Source: Deltaproteobacteria bacterium
GTDB taxonomy: Bacteria; UBA10199; JACPAL01
DNA: 64,000 bases
Assembly (NCBI GenBank): GCA_016180845.1
Contig: JACPAK010000003.1
Span: 124,001 to 188,000 of the forward strand
Direction of reading: 5' to 3'
Below the pieces are notes generated by a model. The model searched no databases, was not told the DNA's origin, and saw only the letters and a list, made by a program, of their open reading frames with translations. Positions 1-7,593 of the stretch are shown here, in pieces (the stretch's first letter is position 1; every line of letters begins with the position of its first letter). A program made the translations under genes and the position numbers.

Positions 1-656
1 TCCTGAACAAGATCTTTTAGATCAACCGATCCCGGTGACATCTGAATTTTCCCGGACTCAAGGCGTGCCAGATCAAGCACATCATGGATAATCCTTCCCA
101 ATCGGTCCAGATTTCGAAGCCCAAGCCGTAACATCTGCCCCTGCTTTTCAGAGAGAGTCCCGCCAACCCCTTGAAGAAGGTTGTCGATCGTCCCTCTGAC
201 CACTGTCAGAGGGGTCCGCACCTCGTGACTGACGGTATGGATAAACTCTTCTTTCAGCTGATCCAGTTTTTTCCTCTCGATGGCGTAACGGATCGCTCGC
301 ATCAAGAGAAATCCACTCATTGTATTTTTTGAAAGATAATCCTGGGCCCCTTTCTTGAGAGCTTCAAGGGCAACCTCGTCATCCTCAATCGTCCCTGTCA
401 GGACAATGATCGGGATATGAGGCGTCTTCGCATGAATTTTTTCAAAGGTGACCAACCCAAAGGAATCCGGCAGGGCAAGATCGGTCAAGATAAGGTCATA
501 AGAGCTGTGATCCAGTTTCGAAAGAGTCTCCTTCAGCGAGGAGGCCCACTCCAGTTCGACAGATCCTTTCCCTTCTTCCTGAATCATCTCCTGGACGAGA
601 CGTGCCTGGGCCGCTTCGTCCTCTATCAAAAGGATCTTAAGGATCTTTTCTGTCAC
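1..656 (-). CDS. Receiver-histidine kinase protein, N-terminal part (truncated by window edge)
   Basis: A hybrid signalling protein with the receiver domain first. Residues about 5-125 form a CheY-like receiver (LLIEDEA acidic start, phospho-acceptor Asp in ILTDLALPD, KGAQDYL near the end). A HisKA dimerisation/phosphorylation domain follows, with the H-box SHEVRTPL. The sequence runs off the window before the ATPase domain. The start is GTG at 656, one base after the TAA of the preceding response regulator, with an AAAGGA ribosome site just upstream. It is the last visible gene of a minus-strand operon behind a dCACHE sensor kinase and a response regulator, so it may act in one phosphorelay with them. 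The input signal is unknown. Confidence 0.88.
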   Translation of the reverse strand, partial: MTEKILKILLIEDEAAQARLVQEMIQEEGKGSVELEWASSLKETLSKLDHSSYDLILTDLALPDSFGLVTFEKIHAKTPHIPIIVLTGTIEDDEVALEALKKGAQDYLSKNTMSGFLLMRAIRYAIERKKLDQLKEEFIHTVSHEVRTPLTVVRGTIDNLLQGVGGTLSEKQGQMLRLGLRNLDRLGRIIHDVLDLARLESGKIQMSPGSVDLKDLVQ

Positions 657-657
657 A

Positions 658-1119
658 TTATCCTTTCATTGTGGGAGGGAGGCTCACCACAGTAAACCAG
701 AAATTCTCGATCCTCTTCACCACATCGGTAAATTTTTCAAAATCGGTCGGCTTCGCAATGTAACAATTGGCGTGGCTCATATAGGACTTCACGATATCCT
801 CTTCGGCACGGGATGAAGTCAGGATGATCACAGGGATCATCTTCATTTTTTCATCATTCTTAACCTCTCGAAGGACTTCCCTTCCATCCTTCTTAGGCAG
901 ATTCAGATCGAGAATGACGAGATCCGGAAGGACTCGACCGACATGAGAACCACGACCAAAAATATAATCAACCGCCTCTTCACCATCGTTCACAATCTGC
1001 ATCTTGTTAATAATCTTCTCCTCCCGGAAGGCCTCCTGGATGAGCCTGATATCGCCGGGGTTGTCTTCCACCAAGAGGATCTCGATCGGTTTCGCATTAA
1101 ATTCCTGCCATTCAGACAT
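658..1119 (-). CDS. Single-domain response regulator, Rcp1/CheY type
   Basis: A stand-alone receiver of 153 residues. The acidic pair is in LLVEDNPGD, the phospho-acceptor Asp in VILDLNLP, the Thr/Ser switch in IILTSS, and the conserved Lys in IAKP. There is no output domain. This type (Rcp1-like, starting EILLVEDNPGDI) usually accepts phosphate from kinases with a phytochrome-type dimerisation domain, which is the class of the kinase immediately upstream. Its start overlaps that kinase's end by 8 bases, so the two are probably co-translated partners. The role is inferred from family and operon position. Confidence 0.93.
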   Translation of the reverse strand: MSEWQEFNAKPIEILLVEDNPGDIRLIQEAFREEKIINKMQIVNDGEEAVDYIFGRGSHVGRVLPDLVILDLNLPKKDGREVLREVKNDEKMKMIPVIILTSSRAEEDIVKSYMSHANCYIAKPTDFEKFTDVVKRIENFWFTVVSLPPTMKG

Positions 1120-3169
1120 CTTGTTCTCCTTCCGAAAGTGGAATCACTGGCAAACTAAAAAAGAATGTCGCTCCGCTTCCTTTTTGGGATTCGACCCAAA
1201 TTTTACCTCCATGATTTTCAACAATTCTCTTACAAACCGCAAGACCAATTCCTGTCCCCGGATACTTGTCCCTGGGATGGAGACGCTGAAAGATCTGGAA
1301 GATTCTCTCAAAATATGCCGGTTCGATCCCGATCCCGTTATCCTTCACAGAAAAGACCCACTGGTCCTCTTTCTTTTCTGAAGAAATATGGATTCGAGCC
1401 GGTTCTTTCCCCCTAAATTTCAGGGCATTCCGAATCAGGTTTTGAAGAAGACGGGCCATCTGCATCTCATCTCCCGAAACAGTTGGAAGAGGATCGAATG
1501 TCATCTCGGCATTGATCTCCTGAATCGCCATTTTAAGATTGTCGAGAACCAAACGAACAACCTTTCCCATCTCCACAGGTTGAAATGGCTTAGCGTCAGC
1601 ACTGACCCGAGAATACTCAAGAAGATCATGAATCAGAAGTTGCATCCTCTTCGCCCCATCCACCGCATAACCGATGAAGTCATCGGCATCTTTGTCCAGC
1701 TTGAGTTGATATCTCTTGGCCAGAAGCTGGGTGTAACTTGAAACCATCCGAAGCGGCTCCTGAAGGTCATGGGAGGCGACATAGGCAAACTGCTCGAGAT
1801 CCTGATTTGACCGTGCCAGTTCCTCTGTTTTTCTCTTCTCCGATTCTTCGAGGCGTCTTTTCTCGCTGATATCACGAAGAAAGGCATTGAAGTAGACATG
1901 CTCTCCTGCCTTGACGGGCCAAATGGTAATTTCTACCGGAAACTCATGGCCATCACGGTGCAAGGCGGCAAGTTCAATCCTCCTGTTCAGGACCGGTCCT
2001 TCACCCGTCTCCAGAAAATGCTTTAACCCTTTCTGATGCGCCTCATGATACTGAGGGGGGATAATCGTTTCTACCAACGTCCGGCCGATCGCCTCTTTAA
2101 GAGACCACCCAAAAATGAGCTCCGCCTGCCGGTTCCATTCCGTAATCCTTCCTTCACGATTAATCGCGATAAAGGCATCATAAGCGGTCTGAAGGATGAG
2201 TCGGATTTTTTCTTCGCTCTGGCGAAGCACTGCTACCGCCCTCTCCCTCTCAGAAAGGATCCGAATGATAATGAAAGAAAGAAGAAGGCTGAGTACAAAA
2301 ACAAAAAGATAGACGATAAGAACAAATCGCAACCCCTTATTCCTGTGCAGAAAGGCAAACTTTGTCGGTTCCTGCGCGATAACCCCCCAACCATACCCTT
2401 CAACAGGCCTGTAGGCGGATACCCTCTCCTCATTTTCCACCGGATTGAAAAAGACCCCGACTCCACGTTCTCCACGCAAGACCTTTTGAACCACAGGAAC
2501 CTCTGAATAATCGACCAGATCTTCTTGAGGCGGGTATTGCGGGCTTGCCGCAATTTTCCCCTCTCGGTCGACGAAGTAAATAAAGCCCTTCGGCCCGACC
2601 GTCACCGCTTGACTCCACTCCAGCAGTGTTTCAAGCCTGATCTGTATGACCAAAATGCCAACCACTTCCAAATCATCAGTCTTGATAGGAATGGCAACGG
2701 CGATGACATTGCGCTGAGGGGCAGCGGTCCGTCGGTACGCATTGGAAAGATACGGTTCCCAGTTCCGACTGACCCCCTGATACCAGTCTCGATGAGAAAA
2801 ATTTATTCCTCGCACCTCCGGTACGGGCGGTACGTCAGCCATTAAAACCCCTTTGGGATCGGCAAGAAGAATTCGATCGATGTAAGGGAAATTTTTGGGG
2901 ACCGCCTCCATAATCTTGACCGCCTCTTCCCAATTCCCCTGATTTACCAAGTTTATAAATCGCACACGCGTTGCGAGTGAGAGCCCCAAGGCCTTCAGAG
3001 AATCGAAATGCCGCTGCAAGGAGTTTGCTGACAATTGAGCGATCGAATCAAAACGGCCTAACGTCAGATCGGTCAGATCCTCACGAATTTTAATATAGCT
3101 AAAAGAGGCGACTAACACCAAAGGGACCAGAGTCAGAATAAGGATCACCTGATGGGCATGCCTCTTCAT
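1112..3169 (-). CDS. Membrane sensor histidine kinase (dCACHE-PAS-HisKA-HATPase)
   Basis: A 685-residue inner-membrane sensor. TM1 is at about residues 8-26, followed by a periplasmic double-CACHE-like ligand-binding region to about 280, then TM2 (about 283-303). A cytoplasmic PAS domain spans about 325-440. The kinase core has H-box ASHDLQEPL, N-box NLIRNALKF, G1 DNGIGI and G2 GTGIGLAV. The SHDLQEP H-box is the phytochrome-like class that pairs with Rcp1-type regulators such as the next gene. The ATG at 3169 faces the FHA gene across 82 bp. The ligand cannot be predicted; dCACHE domains commonly bind small carboxylates or amino acids. Confidence 0.92.
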   Translation of the reverse strand: MKRHAHQVILILTLVPLVLVASFSYIKIREDLTDLTLGRFDSIAQLSANSLQRHFDSLKALGLSLATRVRFINLVNQGNWEEAVKIMEAVPKNFPYIDRILLADPKGVLMADVPPVPEVRGINFSHRDWYQGVSRNWEPYLSNAYRRTAAPQRNVIAVAIPIKTDDLEVVGILVIQIRLETLLEWSQAVTVGPKGFIYFVDREGKIAASPQYPPQEDLVDYSEVPVVQKVLRGERGVGVFFNPVENEERVSAYRPVEGYGWGVIAQEPTKFAFLHRNKGLRFVLIVYLFVFVLSLLLSFIIIRILSERERAVAVLRQSEEKIRLILQTAYDAFIAINREGRITEWNRQAELIFGWSLKEAIGRTLVETIIPPQYHEAHQKGLKHFLETGEGPVLNRRIELAALHRDGHEFPVEITIWPVKAGEHVYFNAFLRDISEKRRLEESEKRKTEELARSNQDLEQFAYVASHDLQEPLRMVSSYTQLLAKRYQLKLDKDADDFIGYAVDGAKRMQLLIHDLLEYSRVSADAKPFQPVEMGKVVRLVLDNLKMAIQEINAEMTFDPLPTVSGDEMQMARLLQNLIRNALKFRGKEPARIHISSEKKEDQWVFSVKDNGIGIEPAYFERIFQIFQRLHPRDKYPGTGIGLAVCKRIVENHGGKIWVESQKGSGATFFFSLPVIPLSEGEQDV

Positions 3170-3194
3170 TACCGGTTACCCCCCGTTGGTTTTA

Positions 3195-3223
3195 TTGACT
3201 TTAGCGCAAGAGAGCTGTAAAAT
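3195..3223 (+). promoter_or_regulatory. Sigma-70-type promoter for the FHA gene
   Basis: TTGACT, a 17-base spacer and TAAAAT match the -35/-10 consensus closely. The expected transcript start is about 20 bases before the ATG at 3252. No obvious ribosome-binding site precedes that ATG. Confidence 0.6.
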
Positions 3224-3251
3224 TCAAGTAAGTTCGCTAATTTAGAACACT

Positions 3252-4145
3252 ATGGTCCCAAAACTTACTGAAAAAGAGCTCCGGGTCTCCGTCAACGAAA
3301 AACTCCTCGAAGAGGCGACCAAGATCCAGGAGGAAAAGAAGGTCCTCCAGGACCGGGCACAAAAACTTGAGACCTCAAGGCAGGGGGTCAGTGAGGCGGT
3401 CTACAACAGAGTCAAGAATGACTACTTCAAGAAGTTGGAGGATCTCAAAAACCGGATGGAGGGGCTGAAGAAGGATCTGGATCAGGAGCTTGTCACGATC
3501 ACGGAGAAAAAGATCCAGGTCGAGGCGAATCTCAAGCTTCATGTGGAAGAGGTGGAAGAGGCAAAACTCCGACATTCGCTCGGAGAGTTTCCAACAGAAG
3601 ATTATGAAAAGGTCGCTCAAGGCGAGACGGAAGAGATCAAACGGCTCGAAGAGGCGTTAAAAGAGGTCCGTCACCATCTGGAACGTTTTGAAGGATTGCT
3701 GGAAACCCCATCGCAAAAGCCTGCTCCGGTACCGATGAAACCACCACCACCCCCTCCGCCAACGCCACCGAAGATCGAACCGAAGACCTCTCCGACGATT
3801 ACAGAAAAGAAGGCCGCTATTTCTGAATCAACCGCCAAGGTACCGCTCGAGGAAAAGAAGGCGGCCCCCTCTCTCGTCGTTATGGAGAACGGAAAGGTTT
3901 CAGAAAAGATTGAGGTCGATCATAACATCGGCATCGGTCGCTCCCCTGCCAATGATGTCGTCCTCAAGGAACCGAAGGTTTCCCGCCAACATGCGCAGAT
4001 CCAGATCGACGGGGACAACTATTTGCTTGTCGATCTCAATTCCTCAAACGGAACTTATGTCGGTGGCAACAAGATCACAGAACATCTCCTCAAACCGAAC
4101 GATGAGATCCGGATCGGGAAGACGACGATGGTGTTTAAGGTTTAA
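3252..4145 (+). CDS. Coiled-coil protein with C-terminal FHA domain
   Basis: A cytoplasmic protein of 297 residues in three parts. First comes a long charged coiled coil (about 1-155), then a proline-rich linker with a run of nine prolines (about 160-185), then an FHA domain (about 205-297). The phosphothreonine-binding motifs of the FHA fold are present: GIGRSPANDVVL, the SRQHAQI strand and LNSSNGTYVGG. FHA domains bind phosphothreonine, so a Ser/Thr kinase partner is expected, but none is encoded nearby. The gene is monocistronic between a kinase operon and a toxin-antitoxin pair. The specific role is unknown; a scaffold function is the likeliest inference. Confidence 0.85.
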   Translation: MVPKLTEKELRVSVNEKLLEEATKIQEEKKVLQDRAQKLETSRQGVSEAVYNRVKNDYFKKLEDLKNRMEGLKKDLDQELVTITEKKIQVEANLKLHVEEVEEAKLRHSLGEFPTEDYEKVAQGETEEIKRLEEALKEVRHHLERFEGLLETPSQKPAPVPMKPPPPPPPTPPKIEPKTSPTITEKKAAISESTAKVPLEEKKAAPSLVVMENGKVSEKIEVDHNIGIGRSPANDVVLKEPKVSRQHAQIQIDGDNYLLVDLNSSNGTYVGGNKITEHLLKPNDEIRIGKTTMVFKV

Positions 4146-4231
4146 TCCGCTGTTGCCTCAGATATATAAAAATTCATCATTTTTGTAATATAATCGTTGA
4201 TATTTTATAGATAATGATATACAAAAGCTAC

Positions 4232-4456
4232 ATGGCAAGGGTGATGATATCGATCCCGGATAGGTTACTGAAGGAGGTTGACGCTGCAGCCGAGGCGACC
4301 CATCGCAAGCGGAGCGAATTCTTCAAAGAATTGGCTTTGCGTTACCTTGAGAGATTTCGGGGCAAGGACAGATTCCCGGATCTGGAACAGGCAGCGATGA
4401 CGAGTCTTGATTTTTGGGACAACCCGATTGACGACGAGACCTGGAATCATGTCTAA
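4232..4456 (+). CDS. Ribbon-helix-helix antitoxin (CopG/MazE-like)
   Basis: A 74-residue RHH DNA-binding protein. An N-terminal strand (MISIPDRLL) is followed by two helices with KRSEFFKELALRYLERF, typical of MazE/EndoAI antitoxins, and then an acidic C-terminal tail that would neutralise the toxin. The ATG at 4232 is preferred over an ATG at 4214, because the upstream AT-rich region (TTGTAA, 17 bases, TATAGA) would put the transcript start near 4218. It overlaps the toxin gene by 8 bases. It is expected to bind its own promoter. Confidence 0.82.
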   Translation: MARVMISIPDRLLKEVDAAAEATHRKRSEFFKELALRYLERFRGKDRFPDLEQAAMTSLDFWDNPIDDETWNHV

Positions 4457-4790
4457 GCAAGGAGAGATCTACCTTGTTCCGATCCCATTCTCCGATCTAA
4501 GCGCTACAAAGAGGAGACCGGTCCTGATTCTCTCCAACGACGAGTACAATCGATCCCATCCCGACTGTCTTGTGATGGCAATTACTTCTCAAATCGACCC
4601 TAAAAATCCTTATGGTGTCATCTTTTCCAAAGGGGATGTTTCGGGGAACTTACCTAAAGAAAGCCAACTCCGTGCCGACAAGGTTTATTCCATTCATCAG
4701 CGGATCCTGATCAAACGGTTTGGTTCTCTCTCACCCGAAAAACACCAGGCGGCGGTCTCTCTGCTGCAAGGCCTTCTGGAGGGTGTTTAG
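4449..4790 (+). CDS. mazF: MazF/PemK-family endoribonuclease toxin
   Basis: A 113-residue PemK-like toxin that would cleave mRNA. Family signatures seen: GEIYLVPIPFSD at the N terminus, the KRRPVLILSND segment, and the ITSQ strand with later ESQLRADKVYSI. The ATG at 4449 lies inside the antitoxin's end. An earlier ATG at 4407 in the same frame gives an N-terminal extension unlike the family. With the preceding RHH gene it forms a complete type II toxin-antitoxin module. Cleavage specificity cannot be read from the sequence. Confidence 0.88.
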   Translation: MSKQGEIYLVPIPFSDLSATKRRPVLILSNDEYNRSHPDCLVMAITSQIDPKNPYGVIFSKGDVSGNLPKESQLRADKVYSIHQRILIKRFGSLSPEKHQAAVSLLQGLLEGV

Positions 4791-4843
4791 TCCAAATTTT
4801 GATTTCTTTAAAATCTGCCCAAAGTGGGTTTGATGCTGTTTTT

Positions 4844-6361
4844 TTACGGAGCGCGTAGCATCTCATCCACGACACGGTCGTATTGAGAAATCAAATTGGC
4901 GTGTTGGCGGAAGAAATGATCGAGGGAAGCAACGCCTCTGTCGAAACGAGGAAGCGGTGCTGCGGTTATAGGGACTTGGAGATCCCCTTCCTGAACGGAT
5001 GAACCTGCGACATGATACCCTCCTGTCAACCCCCATCCTGCAAGTGACACAACCGCTCTTTCCAGGCAGCGATCAACAAATCCTCCCGAAAAGGTAAGAC
5101 GTTTTCCGTCAAGCTTTGTGGCCAAGATCGGCCTATTGTAGCCCACGAGGTCTCCTGAACCAAATTGAGCCGATTCCACAAAATAGAAATTCTGATATCC
5201 TCCTAGGACATCCTTCAATAAATGAGTATACCGCTTCATATAGCGATCTCTGTTTAATTCACCACTATCGTAATAGCCGAGGACAAAAAGGATCGGCTTC
5301 CCTTCCTTCACCAAGCTGTCAATCCTCTGAAGCTCCTGATACAGGTCCAGCGCTTTAAAAAAATCGCCCTCTGCAGCCAGCTTTTCTATGACTTGCAGCA
5401 GCTCACTGCGCGAACGTGGCTTGTAAGTTTCAATGATCGAGAAAAAAGGATGGACATGAATAGAAACTTCATCTGCCTCATCGGGGAGATGATCCACAAA
5501 ATGTTCGCGACCAAGATCCTGAACGTAACCGGCTTTTTCCACATAATGGTGTTGCGATCGGAGCCGATGCATAAGTTCTGGGTCACGCCGCTCCAACTGA
5601 AGAATGTCGGTCTCACTTCCGCGGATCATGATATGATGAAATATCATTTCTTGCTGATTTCGGGAGAGGGGGCTGTCAAGGAGGACCACCGCATTCGCCG
5701 GGTGGGAGAATGGCAAGGCATAATCAAATAGCAGATTTTTCCGATCTTCACTCATCTGAGGAAATTGAGTCATCAAGGCCATGAATAGATCTTGTTGATA
5801 TCCCTCGATGGAGAGCCACGATAAAACCCAGTCGACCCGCTGGTTGCTTTCTTCCTCCGAAAGCTGCGATCGGTCGGCTGGTGAGGGAAGACCATGATTC
5901 ACAAGAAGATCGTTGAGGCGCTGCTCGGTCTCGGCCAAGTCAACGGCAGAGATCAATCTTGCAATCTCTTCATCCGACGGTTTGCTCGGAATTGGCAGAG
6001 GATTTCGTGTCACTGCGGGAGTTGCGAAGTATCTGGCCCCAACCATCCAGGCGTTACCCCCGGCCTCCCGCCGCGCTTCTGCAAATACATCATCCTCTGA
6101 AACAATGAGGGTCAGGGGGCGAAGATACCGTTCCACTGTCTCAAAATTTTTTATCAGCAACCCCGTCAGAGGGGCAAGGGCGGAAAAAAGCTCCTTGCCG
6201 GAAATCCGGCCATCCTGATCCTGATCAAAGAGGTCGAGCGCCTCCTCATGAGTCAGCGTTCCATCATTATCGATTTTGGTGGGATGTTGATCGGCCAATT
6301 CTTGAAAGATGCGAACAGCGGATGGATCGAGGTGGTATTTCACTTCTTCCGGGAAACTCAT
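4844..6361 (-). CDS. EF-hand calcium-binding protein of unknown function
   Basis: A 505-residue protein with no signal peptide visible. The N terminus holds paired EF-hand loops: DNDGTLTHEEAL at about 32-43 and DQDQDGRISGKEL at about 47-59, with Asp at positions 1, 3 and 5 as for Ca binding. The rest is not recognised. It includes a segment YDSGELNRDRYMKRYTHLL that reads like a nucleotide or peptide processing fold, but no catalytic motif can be assigned. It is convergent with the mazF module and transcribed from the long intergenic region at 6362-6662, which holds a possible sigma-54 promoter. The calcium binding is well supported by motif; the function is unknown. Confidence 0.72.
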   Translation of the reverse strand: MSFPEEVKYHLDPSAVRIFQELADQHPTKIDNDGTLTHEEALDLFDQDQDGRISGKELFSALAPLTGLLIKNFETVERYLRPLTLIVSEDDVFAEARREAGGNAWMVGARYFATPAVTRNPLPIPSKPSDEEIARLISAVDLAETEQRLNDLLVNHGLPSPADRSQLSEEESNQRVDWVLSWLSIEGYQQDLFMALMTQFPQMSEDRKNLLFDYALPFSHPANAVVLLDSPLSRNQQEMIFHHIMIRGSETDILQLERRDPELMHRLRSQHHYVEKAGYVQDLGREHFVDHLPDEADEVSIHVHPFFSIIETYKPRSRSELLQVIEKLAAEGDFFKALDLYQELQRIDSLVKEGKPILFVLGYYDSGELNRDRYMKRYTHLLKDVLGGYQNFYFVESAQFGSGDLVGYNRPILATKLDGKRLTFSGGFVDRCLERAVVSLAGWGLTGGYHVAGSSVQEGDLQVPITAAPLPRFDRGVASLDHFFRQHANLISQYDRVVDEMLRAP

Positions 6362-6488
6362 AAGTTTATTATCGGTTAAAAGGCGGCGTTAAGTTGCCTT
6401 TGATGCCTTAGAAAATACAAGGTTATCTATCTGAAATTATTTATTTTTATCAATCGGAAGAGAGGAAGATTCCGGAGATTCGCGTGGC

Positions 6489-6504
6489 GGCAAGACGGTT
6501 GCCC
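6489..6504 (-). promoter_or_regulatory. Possible sigma-54 promoter for the EF-hand gene
   Basis: Read on the minus strand: GGGCAAC, four bases, TTGCC, with GG and GC correctly spaced. The 10-bp dyad at 6553-6597 lies upstream, where an enhancer would be expected. The start codon is about 130 bases away, so this is tentative. Confidence 0.3.
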
Positions 6505-6603
6505 TGATTTTTAACCGACACATTCCTAGTGAACAACGTCCCCTAAATTCCATATCATTCAAATCTTGAAAGATCTCTACCGTGTAATTGAATGATAAAA
6601 AAA

Positions 6604-6618
6604 TGTTCATATAGAACA
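6604..6618. promoter_or_regulatory. Candidate operator dyad upstream of HTH-MNT gene
   Basis: TGTTC, ATATA, GAACA is a perfect 5-bp dyad six bases before the -35 box of the toxin-antitoxin promoter. It is a plausible autoregulatory site for the HTH domain of the antitoxin. Confidence 0.4.
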
Positions 6619-6623
6619 ATTAT

Positions 6624-6651
6624 TTGACTTAATTAATAATAAATGTACAAT
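6624..6651 (+). promoter_or_regulatory. Sigma-70-type promoter of the HTH-MNT/HEPN module
   Basis: TTGACT, a 16-base spacer and TACAAT. The transcript would start about five bases before the ATG at 6663, so the first message is probably leaderless or nearly so; no ribosome-binding site is visible. Confidence 0.6.
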
Positions 6652-6662
6652 TTCATGGTATT

Positions 6663-7250
6663 ATGAACTATATTCTTAATAAAAAAGTCCTCCAGGAGAG
6701 GCTGTTGAAGCTCGGCTTCAGGAGTCTTTCGGAGTTTGCCTCTAAAAACAAAATCCATCGAAATACGCTCCAGAACCTCCTTTCTGGGAAAAGCGTCTTT
6801 TGCGCCTCTTTCCAGAAGATCGTCTCAAGCCTTGAACTTGACCCCCTCGAATTGATCGTCCCCTCTTCGACAACTTCACATGCGCCTCTTAAAAAAATGG
6901 ATGAGTTAAAGACAATCATTGCCCACCTCGTTCAGGCTAACGAAAAGATGGCGATCGTCCTGATCGGCTCCAGGGCGAAGGGAAAAGAAAAAAAATATTC
7001 GGATTGGGATCTCGGAATTTTCGGCTATCCAGAACCGATCTTGGACAGGGCTTATTTGAAATTAAAAGGGCTTGTGGATGAGATGAGCGAAAATCTTGTC
7101 TGGATCGTTGACCTCGTCAATCTCAATCGTGCCCCCATTTGGTTTTTGGAAAACCTGGACAACAAGGTCATCTTCCTGGATGGAAACCAGGAGGCGTTTG
7201 CTTACTTGAAAGGAATACTCGATGGAATCGAAAAAGAAAAAGCTGCTTAA
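6663..7250 (+). CDS. HTH-nucleotidyltransferase (MntA-type) antitoxin fusion
   Basis: A 195-residue two-domain protein. Residues about 5-65 form an Xre-like helix-turn-helix (SLSEFASKNKIHRNTLQNLLSGK). Residues about 85-195 form a minimal nucleotidyltransferase (MNT) with the exact catalytic motif GS-x10-DxD: G102-S103, then D114-W115-D116. In characterised MntA/HepT pairs the MNT protein adds AMP to a Tyr of the HEPN toxin and so neutralises it. The HTH fusion suggests the antitoxin also represses its own promoter. It overlaps the HEPN gene by 29 bases. Domain calls are from motifs; repression is inferred. Confidence 0.85.
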   Translation: MNYILNKKVLQERLLKLGFRSLSEFASKNKIHRNTLQNLLSGKSVFCASFQKIVSSLELDPLELIVPSSTTSHAPLKKMDELKTIIAHLVQANEKMAIVLIGSRAKGKEKKYSDWDLGIFGYPEPILDRAYLKLKGLVDEMSENLVWIVDLVNLNRAPIWFLENLDNKVIFLDGNQEAFAYLKGILDGIEKEKAA

Positions 7251-7593
7251 GTCGGCCCAAAATCTTGAAGAGGCGTTAAAGCAGTACCGATCCCATGAAA
7301 CGGAACTCAATTTTCTGACGCTCACAAAGGCATTTGAAATTCTCATCGAATATCTCTGGCGAGAGCTCAGGATGATGGTCGAAGATCAGGGGCTTGAGGC
7401 AGCTTCGCCGAAAATGGCGATTAAACAGGCGGCGAAACTGAATCTTATTTCGAACCCGGAGCTCTGGATGGAATCTCTTGAGGCGCGCAATAACAGCGTC
7501 CATGATTATTTTGGCATTTCCGAAGAGAACTACTCCAGTCTTGCAGAGGAACTTCTGAAACTTGTGAAAAAATCGGGAAACTTAATCAGTTAA
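7222..7593 (+). CDS. HEPN-domain toxin (HepT/HI0074-like)
   Basis: A 123-residue all-helical HEPN protein, formerly annotated as nucleotidyltransferase substrate-binding protein. The RNase and AMPylation motif R-x4-H-x-Y is intact: R89, H94, Y96 in RNNSVHDY. In HepT the Arg and His are needed for RNA cleavage, and the Tyr is the AMPylation site used by MntA. AAAGGA lies eight bases before the ATG at 7222, inside the partner gene. Its 3' end overlaps the convergent polA end by four bases. Together with the preceding gene it forms a type VII toxin-antitoxin module. Confidence 0.85.
   Translation: MESKKKKLLKSAQNLEEALKQYRSHETELNFLTLTKAFEILIEYLWRELRMMVEDQGLEAASPKMAIKQAAKLNLISNPELWMESLEARNNSVHDYFGISEENYSSLAEELLKLVKKSGNLIS

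Larger units (their letters stand above)
6362..6662. other. AT-rich intergenic region with regulatory motifs
   Basis: About 300 bases between divergent genes, with no convincing gene; a minus-strand 60-codon frame at 6437-6619 has no family signature. It holds a minus-strand -24/-12-like motif at 6489-6504 and a perfect 10-bp inverted repeat (TATCATTCAA at 6553-6562, TTGAATGATA at 6588-6597). It also holds a TGTTC/GAACA dyad at 6604-6618 and the plus-strand promoter at 6624-6651. Confidence 0.5.

Noticed and set aside
4791-4843. Possible terminator CCCA-AAG-TGGG between mazF and the EF-hand gene
   Set aside because: The stem is only four bases and the T-run is displaced from it; not convincing.
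6437-6619. 60-codon minus-strand frame in the intergenic region
   Set aside because: No ribosome site, no recognisable motif, and it overlaps likely regulatory elements.
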